NCBI GenBank assembly: GCA_040220855.1
Contig: JAVJVZ010000055.1
Location: 37,857 to 101,856 of the forward strand
Source: JACKNG01 sp040220855
Lineage (GTDB): Bacteria > Pseudomonadota > Gammaproteobacteria > Ga0077536
Direction of reading: 5' to 3'
Length of the DNA: 64,000 nucleotides
The translations under genes were made by a program, and so were the position numbers. Under the pieces are notes generated by a model that worked only from the letters and a program-made list of their open reading frames with translations, searched no databases and was not told the origin of the DNA. Positions within the stretch are counted from its first letter, which is position 1, and each line of letters begins with the position of its first letter. This document shows, piece by piece, positions 35,665 through 45,049 of the stretch.

Positions 35665-37638
35665 GTGAGCCTGCTGATGGACGCCCTGCGCCGTGCCGAG
35701 CAGGAGAAGCAGCGTCGTGCGGGCGTTGCAGGGGCGCGCGCGTCGGACACTGCCGGCACGGACACGGACGCCACCGTGGCAGCTGCGCCCACCGAGACGG
35801 GCGACGACGACGGCGCCGAGGCCACGGCCGCGCCGGCACGTCTTGCCGGCCCCGACGACGTCACCGTGCAGATCGAGCCGGCCGCGGTGTCGCGCGCCTC
35901 CGATGACTTCGAACGCGCGCTGCGCGCGTTCGAGGAGGCCGATGGGGCTGACTTCGATCTCGCCGACGCCGGCGACGACAGCGCGACGTTCACGGTTGGC
36001 GAGGTGGTTGCCAAGGACATCGCGCAAGCCGATGCGGCCGCGGAAAGCACGGCCGGCAGCGCCTCCGACGTCGCCGGGCAGACGCCTCCCGACACGGCCG
36101 GCGGCCTCGCGCTCGAACCCCTCGAAGCGGCGCCCGGCACGGCAGACGATCGCGCCGACGGTGCGGCCGGGGCATCATCCGAGGCGGCAACACCGGCCAC
36201 CAGTGCCACGACCGGAACCTTCGGCAGCACCCAGCCGGGCACCCGCCGGCGTTTCGATCACACCGGCACCATGCCTTCGGCGCGTGCGCTCGACAACGAC
36301 CTCGGCGACTACTTCGATCGCTCGCAGTCGCGCGAGATGCCCCGCCCTGCCGCCGGCTCCGGCCTGGCTGATGGTGGTGTCCCCGATCACACCCTGGAGG
36401 ACGTCGCCGCGCATACCGTAGTCGGTGCGCACACCGTGTTCGCGGCGAGTCGCCGTCCGCGCGGCAATCGCCTGTTCCAGGGCATCGCGCTGCTCGCCGT
36501 CGCCATCGTGCTCGGTATCGGCGCAGTCGCAGTGTTCTATGCGCGCCAGCAGGGCGACATGCATCCGCTGCCGTCGCCGCTGGTCGCCGCCGGGGTCGAG
36601 CGCGCACCCGCGCGCGAGCTGCCGGTGGTGCCGCTCGAGTCGCCACCACCGGACGCCGAAAACCGCGCGCCGCCGCGCGAGCCGACCGCGCCCGCCGCTA
36701 CGCCGCCGCCGGTGGATGCGGACCCTGTGGCCGCCGCGCCGCCGCCCGCGCGCGACCCCGTCCCGGAGCAGCCGGCGGCGACGACACCGGCCGCCACGTC
36801 GCCGCAGACGGCGGCCGAGCACCGCGCGGCTGCGCCTGTTACCGACGCCGCGCCTGCCACCGCGCCGGCCCCGGCAGCGGTTGCCGCCAGTACGGCGATG
36901 GTCCCTGCGCGCCCCGGCCCGGTGCGACCGGCGCGCGAGGCGCCGTCGACGTCGCGCGTTCCGGCGACGCCACCGCCGGCACGCGACGAGGTCTCGCTGC
37001 TCGCCGACGTCAACGCCGGCGAGGTGCGCATCGCACGCTCGCGTCGCGCGGGCGGCATCGAGCCCGTGGCCGCGGCTGCCTACGCAGCCTATGCGCGCGG
37101 CGACCTCGCCGCCGCCGCGGCCGGCTACCGTGAGCTCCTCGCACGTGAGCCCGATCGCCGCGACGCCCTGCTCGGGCTCGCGGCCACCGCGCTCGCGGCC
37201 GGTGATCGCGAAAGCGCCTTTCGCCGCTACGCCGCGGTGCTCGAGCGCCATCCCGACGACGCCGTTGCCGCCGCCGCGCTGGTCAGCCTCACCGGCGGTC
37301 ACGGTGAAGCCACCGCGGCGCGCCTGCGGCTGCTGCTCGATCGCCACGGCGAACTGCCCTACCTGCATTTCGCGCTGGCCAACTGGTACGCGCGCCAGGA
37401 TCGCTGGCCCGATGCCCAGCAGGCCTACTTCGAGGCCTGGCGGCGTGACGACGACAATCCCGACTACGCCTTCAACCTCGCTGTCAGCCTCGATCGCATC
37501 GGCCAGGCGGCCGCCGCGCTCGCACACTACCGCAGCGCGCTGACGCTGGCCGACGCGCACCCGGCGCGTTTCGACCCGGCACAGGCGCTCGCGCGCATCG
37601 AGGCGCTCGAAGGCGCCGCGGCGGAGGTGACGCCGTGA
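35665..37638 (+). CDS. MshN-like TPR protein of the pilus system
   Basis: 657 residues, GTG start with the family-typical MSLLMDALRRAEQEKQ. A long acidic, alanine-rich low-complexity cytoplasmic region (20-265), one transmembrane helix (about 270-290), a proline/alanine-rich spacer and a C-terminal TPR domain (about 455-650: AAAYAAYARGDLAAAAAGYRELL, then similar units). MSHA clusters carry such a TPR protein between secretin and ATPase. Stop overlaps the ATPase start (GTGA). Confidence 0.82.
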   Translation: MSLLMDALRRAEQEKQRRAGVAGARASDTAGTDTDATVAAAPTETGDDDGAEATAAPARLAGPDDVTVQIEPAAVSRASDDFERALRAFEEADGADFDLADAGDDSATFTVGEVVAKDIAQADAAAESTAGSASDVAGQTPPDTAGGLALEPLEAAPGTADDRADGAAGASSEAATPATSATTGTFGSTQPGTRRRFDHTGTMPSARALDNDLGDYFDRSQSREMPRPAAGSGLADGGVPDHTLEDVAAHTVVGAHTVFAASRRPRGNRLFQGIALLAVAIVLGIGAVAVFYARQQGDMHPLPSPLVAAGVERAPARELPVVPLESPPPDAENRAPPREPTAPAATPPPVDADPVAAAPPPARDPVPEQPAATTPAATSPQTAAEHRAAAPVTDAAPATAPAPAAVAASTAMVPARPGPVRPAREAPSTSRVPATPPPARDEVSLLADVNAGEVRIARSRRAGGIEPVAAAAYAAYARGDLAAAAAGYRELLAREPDRRDALLGLAATALAAGDRESAFRRYAAVLERHPDDAVAAAALVSLTGGHGEATAARLRLLLDRHGELPYLHFALANWYARQDRWPDAQQAYFEAWRRDDDNPDYAFNLAVSLDRIGQAAAALAHYRSALTLADAHPARFDPAQALARIEALEGAAAEVTP

Positions 37639-39344
37639 GCCTCACCAAGCGATCGCTGCGCATCGGCGAGCTGCTCGTCGAGAAGGGCGTGGTCAGCCCC
37701 GACCAGATTCGCATCGCACTCACCGAGCAGCGCAAGAACCGCGACCACCTCGGCAAGATCCTGGTGCGTCTCGGCTTCGCCACCGAGGCCATCATCCTCG
37801 ACGTGCTTGGTGGTGCGCTCGGCCAGCAGAAAGCGCAGCTGCAACAGGTGGTGGTCGATTCCGAGGCGATTCGTCTCATTCCCAAGGACATGGCGCGGCG
37901 CTTCCGCATTCTGCCGCTGACCTACGACGCCAACGCCAACCGCCTGACGCTCGCCATGGCCGATACGTTCAACGTCGTCGCCCTCGATCAGATCGCGGCG
38001 CTGCTCGGTGGCGACGTCGAGATCCAGCCGCTGATGGCGGGCGAAGCCGAGATCGAGAAGGCGATCGACCAGTTCTACGGTTTCGAGCTGTCGGTCGATG
38101 GCATCCTGCGCGAGATCGAAACCGGCGAGATCGACTACGAGTCGCTCGACGCCGACAACGCCGAGTACAGCCAACCGGTGGTGCGGCTGGTCAACGCGCT
38201 GCTCTCCGACGCGGTCAAGCGCGGCGCCTCCGACATCCACTTCGAGCCCGAGGAGGGTTTCCTGCGCTTCCGCTACCGTATCGACGGCGTGCTGCGCCAG
38301 ATCCGTTCACTGCACAAGAACTACTGGTCGGCGCTCGCGGTGCGCCTGAAGGTCATGAGCGGCATGGACATTGCCGAAACGCGCGTGCCGCAGGATGGCC
38401 GCATCACGCTGACGCTCTCCGGGCGCCAGATCGATTTCCGTGTCTCCACCATTCCCACCGTGCACGGCGAGAACATCGTGCTGCGCGTGCTCGATCGGCA
38501 GAAGGGCATCGTGCCGATCGACAATCTCGGTCTCGACGAAGACGTCCTCACCACGCTCAAGCTGATGGTGGCGCGCCCGGAGGGTCTGCTGCTCGTCACC
38601 GGCCCTACCGGCAGCGGCAAGACCACCACGCTCTACAGCCTGCTGAACCATCTCAACACCGAGTCGGTCAACATCATGACCCTCGAAGATCCGGTCGAGT
38701 ATCCGATGGGCATGATCCGACAGACTTCCATCAACGAGGCCGCACGGCTCGACTTCGCCGGTGGCGTGCGCTCGCTGCTGCGCCAGGACCCGGACATCAT
38801 CCTGGTTGGCGAGATTCGTGACGAGGACACCGCGACCATGGCGTTCCGCGCAGCGATGACCGGCCACCAGGTGTTCTCCACCCTGCATACCAACTCGTCG
38901 CTCGGCGCCATCCCGCGTCTCACCGACATGGGCATCCGCCCCGAGATCATGGCCGGCAACATCATCGGCATCCTCGCCCAGCGCCTGGTACGCAAGCTGC
39001 GCATCGACTCGCGCGAAGCCTACCGTCCGGGCGAGATCGAGCGGCGCATCCTCGGCCTCGACGCCGCCTACCAGGATCTCACCATCTACCGCGTCGCCGA
39101 GGACCATCGCCACGCGCCGCACCAGGGCTATGAAGGCCGCACCGCGCTGATGGAGGTGCTGCGCATCGATCGGGAACTCGACGAGTTGATCAGCCAGGGC
39201 GCGACGTTGACCGAGCTCAACGCCGCCGCCGCGCGCAAGGGTTTTCAGACGCTTGCCGACGTCGCCGTCAAGCTCGTGCTCGCCGGCGTCACCTCGCTCG
39301 ACGAGGTCACGCGCGTGGTCGACCTCACCGAGCGCATCGGCTGA
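37635..39344 (+). CDS. MshE-like pilus extension ATPase with c-di-GMP-binding N-terminus
   Basis: 569-residue hexameric ATPase of the GspE/PilB group. The N-terminal domain shows two MshEN-type repeats: RIGELLVEKGVVSPDQIRIA (from about residue 9) and HLGKILVRLGFATEAIILDV (from about 38), the motif known to bind cyclic di-GMP. Walker A GPTGSGKTTTLYS lies at about 322-334, Asp box and Walker B DPDIILVGEIRDEDTA follow. The tetracysteine zinc motif of many GspE proteins is absent; the C-terminal part has no cysteine. Confidence 0.92.
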   Translation: MSLTKRSLRIGELLVEKGVVSPDQIRIALTEQRKNRDHLGKILVRLGFATEAIILDVLGGALGQQKAQLQQVVVDSEAIRLIPKDMARRFRILPLTYDANANRLTLAMADTFNVVALDQIAALLGGDVEIQPLMAGEAEIEKAIDQFYGFELSVDGILREIETGEIDYESLDADNAEYSQPVVRLVNALLSDAVKRGASDIHFEPEEGFLRFRYRIDGVLRQIRSLHKNYWSALAVRLKVMSGMDIAETRVPQDGRITLTLSGRQIDFRVSTIPTVHGENIVLRVLDRQKGIVPIDNLGLDEDVLTTLKLMVARPEGLLLVTGPTGSGKTTTLYSLLNHLNTESVNIMTLEDPVEYPMGMIRQTSINEAARLDFAGGVRSLLRQDPDIILVGEIRDEDTATMAFRAAMTGHQVFSTLHTNSSLGAIPRLTDMGIRPEIMAGNIIGILAQRLVRKLRIDSREAYRPGEIERRILGLDAAYQDLTIYRVAEDHRHAPHQGYEGRTALMEVLRIDRELDELISQGATLTELNAAAARKGFQTLADVAVKLVLAGVTSLDEVTRVVDLTERIG

Positions 39345-39353
39345 GGGTGCGCG

Positions 39354-40556
39354 GTGGAAGCCTACCGCTACAAGGCCGTCAACGCGCAGGGGCGCATGCT
39401 CCAGGGACGCATCGACGCGGTCAACCCGGCCGATCTCGAAGTGCGCCTGAGTCGCCTCGGGCTCGATCTCGTCAACTACCGCGAACTGCGCCGCCATAGC
39501 CACGTCACCGGGCGCGGAATCAAGCGCGTCGACCTCATCACCTTCTGTTTCCATCTCGAGCACCTGGTGCGCGCGGGCGTGCCGATCCTGGAAGGTCTGG
39601 CCGATCTGCGCGATACCATCGACAACAAGCGTTTGCGCGAGGTCACCGCGGCGATGATCGAATCGATCGAGGGCGGCAAGAACCTCTCGCAATCGATGGC
39701 CGATTTCCCGGCGGTGTTCCCGCCGGTGTTCGTGAGCCTGGTGCGCGCAGGCGAAGAGAGCGGCCAGCTCTCCGCGGTGCTCGCCAAGATCATCGAGAAC
39801 ATCAAGTGGCAGGACGAACAGGCCGCCTACACCAAGAAGCTGCTGCTCTATCCCGCCATCGTCACCGTGGTGGTGGTGGCGGTCATGTTCTTTCTCATGC
39901 TCTACGTGGTGCCGCAGCTGATCTCCTTTCTTGCCACCATGGGCCAGGAGCTGCCGCTACAGACGCGCGCACTGATTGCGACGTCGCAGTTTCTCGGCGC
40001 CTGGTGGTTCCTCGTGCTGCTGGTGCCGATCACGGCAGGCATGGCGGGGCTGTTCGCGTTCCGTACCAACCCGCGCTTCGCCGAACGCGTCGACGACGTT
40101 CTGCTGCACCTGCCAATGGTCGGGCCGGTGATGAAGAAGCTCATCGTTACGCGCGTATGCCAGGTCTTTTCCATCATGTACTCCTCCGGGATCACCGTGC
40201 TCGAGTGCATCCGCAACGCCGAGCAGGTCGCCGGCAACCGGGCGATCGCCACTGCCATGCGCGAAGCCGGGCGCCAGATCGCCGACGGCGGCGGCATCTC
40301 GCGCTCGTTCGCCGCGACCGGATTGTTTCCGCCGCTCGTCGTGCGCATGCTGCGTGTGGGTGAGAACACCGGGGCGCTCGAAGAGGCGCTCGACAACGTC
40401 AGCTACTTCTACGCGCGCGACGTCGCCGAATCGGTCGCGCGCCTGCAGGCGCTGATCATGCCGGTCATCACGATGGTGCTCGGTGTCCTGCTGTTCTGGA
40501 TCATCGCGTCGGTGCTGGGGCCGATTTATGACCTCTTTACTCAGATCGATTTTTAG
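39354..40556 (+). CDS. MshG/GspF-like inner-membrane platform protein
   Basis: 400 residues, GTG start. Two GspF domains, each with LVRAGVPILEGL / SGITVLECIRNAEQ type motifs, and three membrane helices (about 168-190, 221-243 and 370-392). It connects the ATPase with pilin assembly. Only 9 bp separate it from the ATPase gene, and its end overlaps the next gene by 29 nt. Confidence 0.93.
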   Translation: MEAYRYKAVNAQGRMLQGRIDAVNPADLEVRLSRLGLDLVNYRELRRHSHVTGRGIKRVDLITFCFHLEHLVRAGVPILEGLADLRDTIDNKRLREVTAAMIESIEGGKNLSQSMADFPAVFPPVFVSLVRAGEESGQLSAVLAKIIENIKWQDEQAAYTKKLLLYPAIVTVVVVAVMFFLMLYVVPQLISFLATMGQELPLQTRALIATSQFLGAWWFLVLLVPITAGMAGLFAFRTNPRFAERVDDVLLHLPMVGPVMKKLIVTRVCQVFSIMYSSGITVLECIRNAEQVAGNRAIATAMREAGRQIADGGGISRSFAATGLFPPLVVRMLRVGENTGALEEALDNVSYFYARDVAESVARLQALIMPVITMVLGVLLFWIIASVLGPIYDLFTQIDF

Positions 40557-42120
40557 CGGCGCCGAGACGCGTGTGCTGCTGATCGGCGGCGAACGCGCGA
40601 TCCTCTACCTGTTCCAGGGTGGAGAACTCGCCCACGCCTATATCTTCAGTGCCGACCAGGCCGGGCTCGTCGGCTTCCGGCGCTGCCTCGCCGAGATCGA
40701 GCAGGCACCGCTGTGCGTGCTGATCGACGTGGTCGAGGAAGAGTACCGCCAGGAGACCATTCCGCACGTGACCGGCGCCGATCGACGTGCCGTGCTCCAG
40801 CGCAAGTACGCGCGACTATTTCGCGGTACGCCCTACCACGCCGCGCAGTTCCAGGGCCGTGAGAGCGGCGAGCGGCGCGATGATCGCGTATTGCTCACCG
40901 CCATCACGCGGCCGGAGGTGCTCACTCCCTGGCTCGACCTTCTGCTCGAGCACGAGGTGCCGGTGGTTGGCATCTATTCCTTGCCAATCCTCAGCCAGCG
41001 CCTGCTCAAGCGCATCGGTGCGACCGGCTCCAACGTGCTGCTGATCAGCCTGCAGAAGGCGAGCGGGCTGCGCCAGAGCTTCTTCCGCGACGGCCAGCTC
41101 AAGATCAGCCGCCTTGCGCACATGCCACGGCTCGGCTCGGTACCGTTCGCTGCGCACCTCATGAGCGAGGTGGAAAAGCTGCGTCGTTACCTCAACAGCC
41201 TCGCACTGATCTCGCGCGACAGCCCGCTCACCATCTACATCCTCAGCCATGGCCAGCTGCTCGCCGAGCTCGAGCAGCACTGCCGCGACAGCGAGCAGGA
41301 AAAGTACTACCTGCTCGACACCGAGGACGTCGCGCGCCGGCTCGGCATGCAGCGCACCGGTGAGTCGCACTATGCGGATCCGGTGCTTGCCCGCCTGCTG
41401 GTCGGGCGCACGCCGGCGCAATCCTATGCGCAGCCGGCAGAGACGCAGTTCTACACCCTGCACCGCATGCGCAACGCGCTTGCCGTCGCCGGCGTCGCGC
41501 TGGTGCTGGCGAGCGCCGGCTGGAGCGGCTTCAATTTCATCGAGGGCGTGATTCTCAAGGAGCAGGCGCTCGACGCTGCCGAGAAGGCACGCTTCTACCA
41601 GGAGCGCTTCGAGATGGCGCGCGCCAAGCTGCCGGAGACCCCGGTCGAGCCGCGCGAGATCAAGACGGCGGTCGACCTCGTGGCGACGCTCGCGGCCGGG
41701 CGCCGTACGCCCGAGCAGGTGCTCACATTGGTCGGCGAGGTGCTCGCCGGGCAGCCGCAGGTGCGCCTCGACCGCCTCGAATGGCGCGGCGCCGTGGGTG
41801 GTTCCGACGCCGCCGGCGCGCCGGATCTTGCCGCGGCGCCGGTCGATGGCGGCGCGCCCGGGCTGCAGGTCGCCGAGCTGACCGGCCACCTCGCCCCCTT
41901 CGATGGCGACTATCGCAATGCCATTGCGACAGTCGACGCGCTGGCACGGGCGCTGCGCGCGCGTGCGCCCGTGGCCGCGGTGGACGTGCTGCAATACCCG
42001 CTCGACGTGCGCTCGGATGCGAGCGTCAGCGGCTCCACTGCCGGCACCAGCGATCGTACGGTCGCGGCGTTCCGGCTCAGGTTCGTTCTGGGGGTGCCCG
42101 ATGGCGGCCAGGAAAGTTGA
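40528..42120 (+). CDS. MshI-like PilM/PilN-type pilus assembly protein
   Basis: 530 residues. Cytoplasmic actin-like region (1-310; IYSLPILSQRLLKR, SLQKASGLRQSFFRDGQLKISR), one transmembrane helix (about 315-336: NALAVAGVALVLASAGWSGF) and a periplasmic PilN/GspL-like part. This is the combined cytoplasmic-plus-periplasmic layout of MshI-like proteins. ATG at MTSLLRSIFSG, inside the end of the platform gene. The name rests on layout and position more than on strong motifs. Confidence 0.75.
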   Translation: MTSLLRSIFSGAETRVLLIGGERAILYLFQGGELAHAYIFSADQAGLVGFRRCLAEIEQAPLCVLIDVVEEEYRQETIPHVTGADRRAVLQRKYARLFRGTPYHAAQFQGRESGERRDDRVLLTAITRPEVLTPWLDLLLEHEVPVVGIYSLPILSQRLLKRIGATGSNVLLISLQKASGLRQSFFRDGQLKISRLAHMPRLGSVPFAAHLMSEVEKLRRYLNSLALISRDSPLTIYILSHGQLLAELEQHCRDSEQEKYYLLDTEDVARRLGMQRTGESHYADPVLARLLVGRTPAQSYAQPAETQFYTLHRMRNALAVAGVALVLASAGWSGFNFIEGVILKEQALDAAEKARFYQERFEMARAKLPETPVEPREIKTAVDLVATLAAGRRTPEQVLTLVGEVLAGQPQVRLDRLEWRGAVGGSDAAGAPDLAAAPVDGGAPGLQVAELTGHLAPFDGDYRNAIATVDALARALRARAPVAAVDVLQYPLDVRSDASVSGSTAGTSDRTVAAFRLRFVLGVPDGGQES

Positions 42121-42721
42121 GCTGCGAATGCTGCGCGGCACGCTGATCGGTTTCGTGGTGTGCCTGCTGCTGGCTTCCGGCATGCTCGCCGCGAGCCTCT
42201 ATTTCCGCAACTCCATGCAGCGCGAGTACCAGGCCAATCACAATCGCTTTCGCGGCGCGAGCCAGCTCTACCTCGCGGTCGACGAGGAGGAGCGCATCAT
42301 CGAGGAGTACTACCCGCAGTTCGTGCGCCACTACCGAGCCGGCCTCATCGGCGGCGAGCGCCGCCTGAGCTGGCTCGAGAGCTTGCGCGGCGCCGCGGCC
42401 ACGATTCGTCTGCCGGAGCTCAGTTACAAGCTCGACGCGCGTGCGCCCTGGCTGGAGGCGCCACCGCTCGCACTCGGCACCTACGAGCTGCACGTGAGCA
42501 CCATGCACCTCAGTCTCGGCCTGTTGCACGAGGGTGACCTGCTCGCCTTGCTCGATGCGCTCGAGGCCGAAGCGCTTGGACAGTTCACCGTGCGTGACTG
42601 CGAACTCGTCGCCGGTGAGACCGTGCTGACGCTCGATCCGCAAGCAGTCAACGTGCGCGCCGAGTGTCGCCTCGAGTGGCTGACGGTCGACCTCGCCGGC
42701 GACCAGGAGCTCACGCTGTGA
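42101..42721 (+). CDS. MshJ/PilO-like periplasmic bitopic protein
   Basis: 206 residues: a short positive N-terminus, a transmembrane helix (about 10-31: LRGTLIGFVVCLLLASGMLAAS), a coiled segment (residues 32-70) and a small C-terminal domain. This matches the PilO/MshJ layout. It overlaps the MshI-like gene by 20 nt and the next gene by 4 nt. No catalytic motif is expected or seen. Confidence 0.68.
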   Translation: MAARKVELRMLRGTLIGFVVCLLLASGMLAASLYFRNSMQREYQANHNRFRGASQLYLAVDEEERIIEEYYPQFVRHYRAGLIGGERRLSWLESLRGAAATIRLPELSYKLDARAPWLEAPPLALGTYELHVSTMHLSLGLLHEGDLLALLDALEAEALGQFTVRDCELVAGETVLTLDPQAVNVRAECRLEWLTVDLAGDQELTL

Positions 42722-43236
42722 GCTTGCGACACGCGTGCAGCGCTGTGCTTGCCATCGTGGTGGTGTGCGCGGCAATACCTCTCTCCGCCGACGAACTCGG
42801 CCGGTTGTTCCTCGCGCCGACCGAGCGTGCCGCACTCGATCGGGCGCGCTACGAGGCAAGCGCGAGTGCGGCCACGCCGGCACCGGCGGCCCCGCCGACA
42901 GCGCGCATCGAAGCACCGGCAGAGCCGCAAGTACCATTGCCGGCGATCACCGTCGACGGCTTCGTGCAAAGGTCAGACGGTCCGCCGACGGTATGGATCA
43001 ATGGCATCGACTCCTACCAGGGCAATCTCGCCGGCCTCGGCATCGAGGCCCGCGATCTCGCGCTCAGGGAAGACGGCGTGCGCGTTCCGCTCGCCGGCAC
43101 TGACGAGACGCCCGTGTTGAAACCCGGCCAATCGTTCGATCCCGCACGTGCCCGCGTCATCGAGGGCTGGGAGCCGCCGGCGCCACCCGCGCTCGCGCTG
43201 CCTGCCGATCTCGGCCTGGAGGCGGGCGAACCGTGA
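42718..43236 (+). CDS. small secreted MshK/PilP-like protein
   Basis: 172 residues, GTG start in a GTGA overlap. Cleavable signal peptide (residues 1-24, ending IPLSADELG), a proline/alanine-rich stretch, then a short domain PAITVDGFVQRSDGPPTVWINGIDSYQGNLAG. The segment GFVQRSDGPPTVWING is like MshK/GspC-type HR folds. It ends the tightly overlapping block that starts with the TPR protein. Confidence 0.65.
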   Translation: MSLRHACSAVLAIVVVCAAIPLSADELGRLFLAPTERAALDRARYEASASAATPAPAAPPTARIEAPAEPQVPLPAITVDGFVQRSDGPPTVWINGIDSYQGNLAGLGIEARDLALREDGVRVPLAGTDETPVLKPGQSFDPARARVIEGWEPPAPPALALPADLGLEAGEP

Positions 43237-43456
43237 ACGGGCGCCGGCGAACGGGAGCGAAGATGGGCGCACGCGGGCGGTCGTACGCGACGATGCCGTC
43301 GTCGCCGCACCCGATGGAGAACCCCGCAAACGGTTGAAGTGTCGGCCGCACAATGCATCGAACGCCGTCGTTGCAGGATCTCCGACGCGGCGGCAGGCAG
43401 CGCAGGACGCGCTGCGCCTTCCCGCTGCGGCGGGCCAGCGTCAAGGAGGACGTCAC
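43237..43456. other. 220-bp gap before the pilin-like pair
   Basis: No gene seen. A good ribosome binding site (AAGGAGG at 43443-43449) precedes the next gene. No sigma54 element with correct GG-N10-GC spacing was found, so the pilin-like pair probably continues on the upstream transcript. Confidence 0.4.
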
Positions 43457-45049
43457 ATGCAAAGACCCGCACCTGCGCACCGGGCGCGCGGCTTCACCGT
43501 ACTCGCGCTGGTCGTCACCCTCGCCGGCGCGGCGCTGCTCGGTGCCGCTCTCGCGTCACGGCGGCCGGCCGCGGCGCAGGCCGTGCACGATGCCCGGGTG
43601 CTGGCCGCTGCGCGCGATGCGCTGGTCGGCTATGCCGTCGCCTACCCCGAGCGGGTCAACCCGGCACATGGACCGGGCTACCTGCCCTGTCCGGCGCCGG
43701 ATGCGCGTGGCATAGCGGGACCCGCCTGCGCGCTTGCCACCGGCACCACCCTCGGCCGCTTTCCCTGGCACACCCTGCGCGTCAACGACTTGCGCGACAG
43801 CAGTGGCGCGGGGTTGTGGTACGCACTCGCCGAGAGTCATCGCAACAATCCCAAGCACGAGCCGCTCAACGCGTGGACACGGGCCTCGCTCGCGCACGGC
43901 GGCGAAGCCATCGTCGCTGCGCTGATCGCACCCGGCGCGTCCCTCGCCGGCCAGCACCGTGGCGCCGGTGGCGCCGGCAGCAGCGGCGACTACGTCGAGC
44001 ACTACCTCGTGGACGCCGGTGCCCGTGGCGCGCTGAGCACGCGCAGCGCGAGCAACGACCGCGTACTGCTGCTCGACGCCACGATGCTGCATCGGGCCAT
44101 CGGCCAGCGCGCGCTGAGCAGCATGACGCGCGTGCTCGAGAGGTATACGGCGCGCCACGGTCGCCTGCCCTGGCTGGTGCCGCCGGCAGCGCCGTTCCCC
44201 AGCGGTGCGCAGGTTGGTGTGCGCGGCGGCTGGCTCGCCGTGCATCCCGATCCCGGGCATGCCTCCGCGCAGGCGCTGGTCTACGAGTCGGACGTCACGC
44301 TGTCCTGGAAGCTGCTTGGCGCACGGCTCAGCGGGCACGGCGATGCAGCGCTCGCCGCCACTGCCTGCATCGATCGCTTACCCTGCGAGACGGGTCCCGA
44401 CGGGCCGTTGCGGGGCCGGGCCGAGTGTACCTGGTGGCAGCACGCGGACAGTCTCCGGCCGCCGGCCGATCACGCGCGCTGCACGGTGTTTGCGCAGCAC
44501 GTCGCGGGTGCAGTGCGCTACGCCTACGTCATCACCATGCAGGTCGTCGCCGATGGTCCGGCGCAGGTGGTCGATCCGGACGAAGGGCGCCTGCGCACGC
44601 GCACCTTGCGCGTTACTCGCCTCGCGGCAAGCGGTGCGGGCGCGCCGGTGTTCTCCGTCGCGGTGGATATCACCGGTCCGTCCGCGCGCACGGCACGGCT
44701 CACCGCGACGCTCGATACGCACACCCATGGCGAGCTGCTCGTCGCCGATCTCGCTTATGCGCTCGACGTCGCCGCCGGCGAGATCCCGGCCTGGATCGTC
44801 GCCAACGACTGGCATCGCGTGATCGCGCTCGCCCATGCGGCGTGTGACGCGCACCAACCCTGCCTCGCCCTGCGGCGCACGCCGCCGGGCAGGAGTGCGT
44901 TCGCGCGCGACGATGCGCGCGCGTTGCTCGTCGCCGCGCCGCCCGGCTCCCGCAATCGTCGCGCGCTCGCGCTCGACGGTACCTCGTTCGTCGATGCGCC
45001 CGCCGCGCCGGACTTCGTCGATCGCGCGCTGGTGGTGGCGCTGCCATGA
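43457..45049 (+). CDS. large pilin-like protein lacking Glu5
   Basis: 530 residues. Prepilin-type leader and helix: RARGFTVLALVVTLAGAALLG, so cleavage after Gly is possible, but position 5 of the mature protein is Ala where major pilins have Glu. This is typical of minor tip subunits (GspK-like) or secretion-independent anchors. The soluble part carries LPCPAPDARG and PWHTLRVNDL, a pattern shared with the next protein (LPCPDAPADG). A function as minor pilin is inferred; no enzyme domain recognised. Confidence 0.65.
   Translation: MQRPAPAHRARGFTVLALVVTLAGAALLGAALASRRPAAAQAVHDARVLAAARDALVGYAVAYPERVNPAHGPGYLPCPAPDARGIAGPACALATGTTLGRFPWHTLRVNDLRDSSGAGLWYALAESHRNNPKHEPLNAWTRASLAHGGEAIVAALIAPGASLAGQHRGAGGAGSSGDYVEHYLVDAGARGALSTRSASNDRVLLLDATMLHRAIGQRALSSMTRVLERYTARHGRLPWLVPPAAPFPSGAQVGVRGGWLAVHPDPGHASAQALVYESDVTLSWKLLGARLSGHGDAALAATACIDRLPCETGPDGPLRGRAECTWWQHADSLRPPADHARCTVFAQHVAGAVRYAYVITMQVVADGPAQVVDPDEGRLRTRTLRVTRLAASGAGAPVFSVAVDITGPSARTARLTATLDTHTHGELLVADLAYALDVAAGEIPAWIVANDWHRVIALAHAACDAHQPCLALRRTPPGRSAFARDDARALLVAAPPGSRNRRALALDGTSFVDAPAAPDFVDRALVVALP

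Noticed and set aside
43335..43365. sigma54 element before the pilin-like pair (TCGGCCGCACAATGCA)
   Set aside because: GG to GC distance is 9 bp, one short of the required 10, and no enhancer palindromes are nearby.
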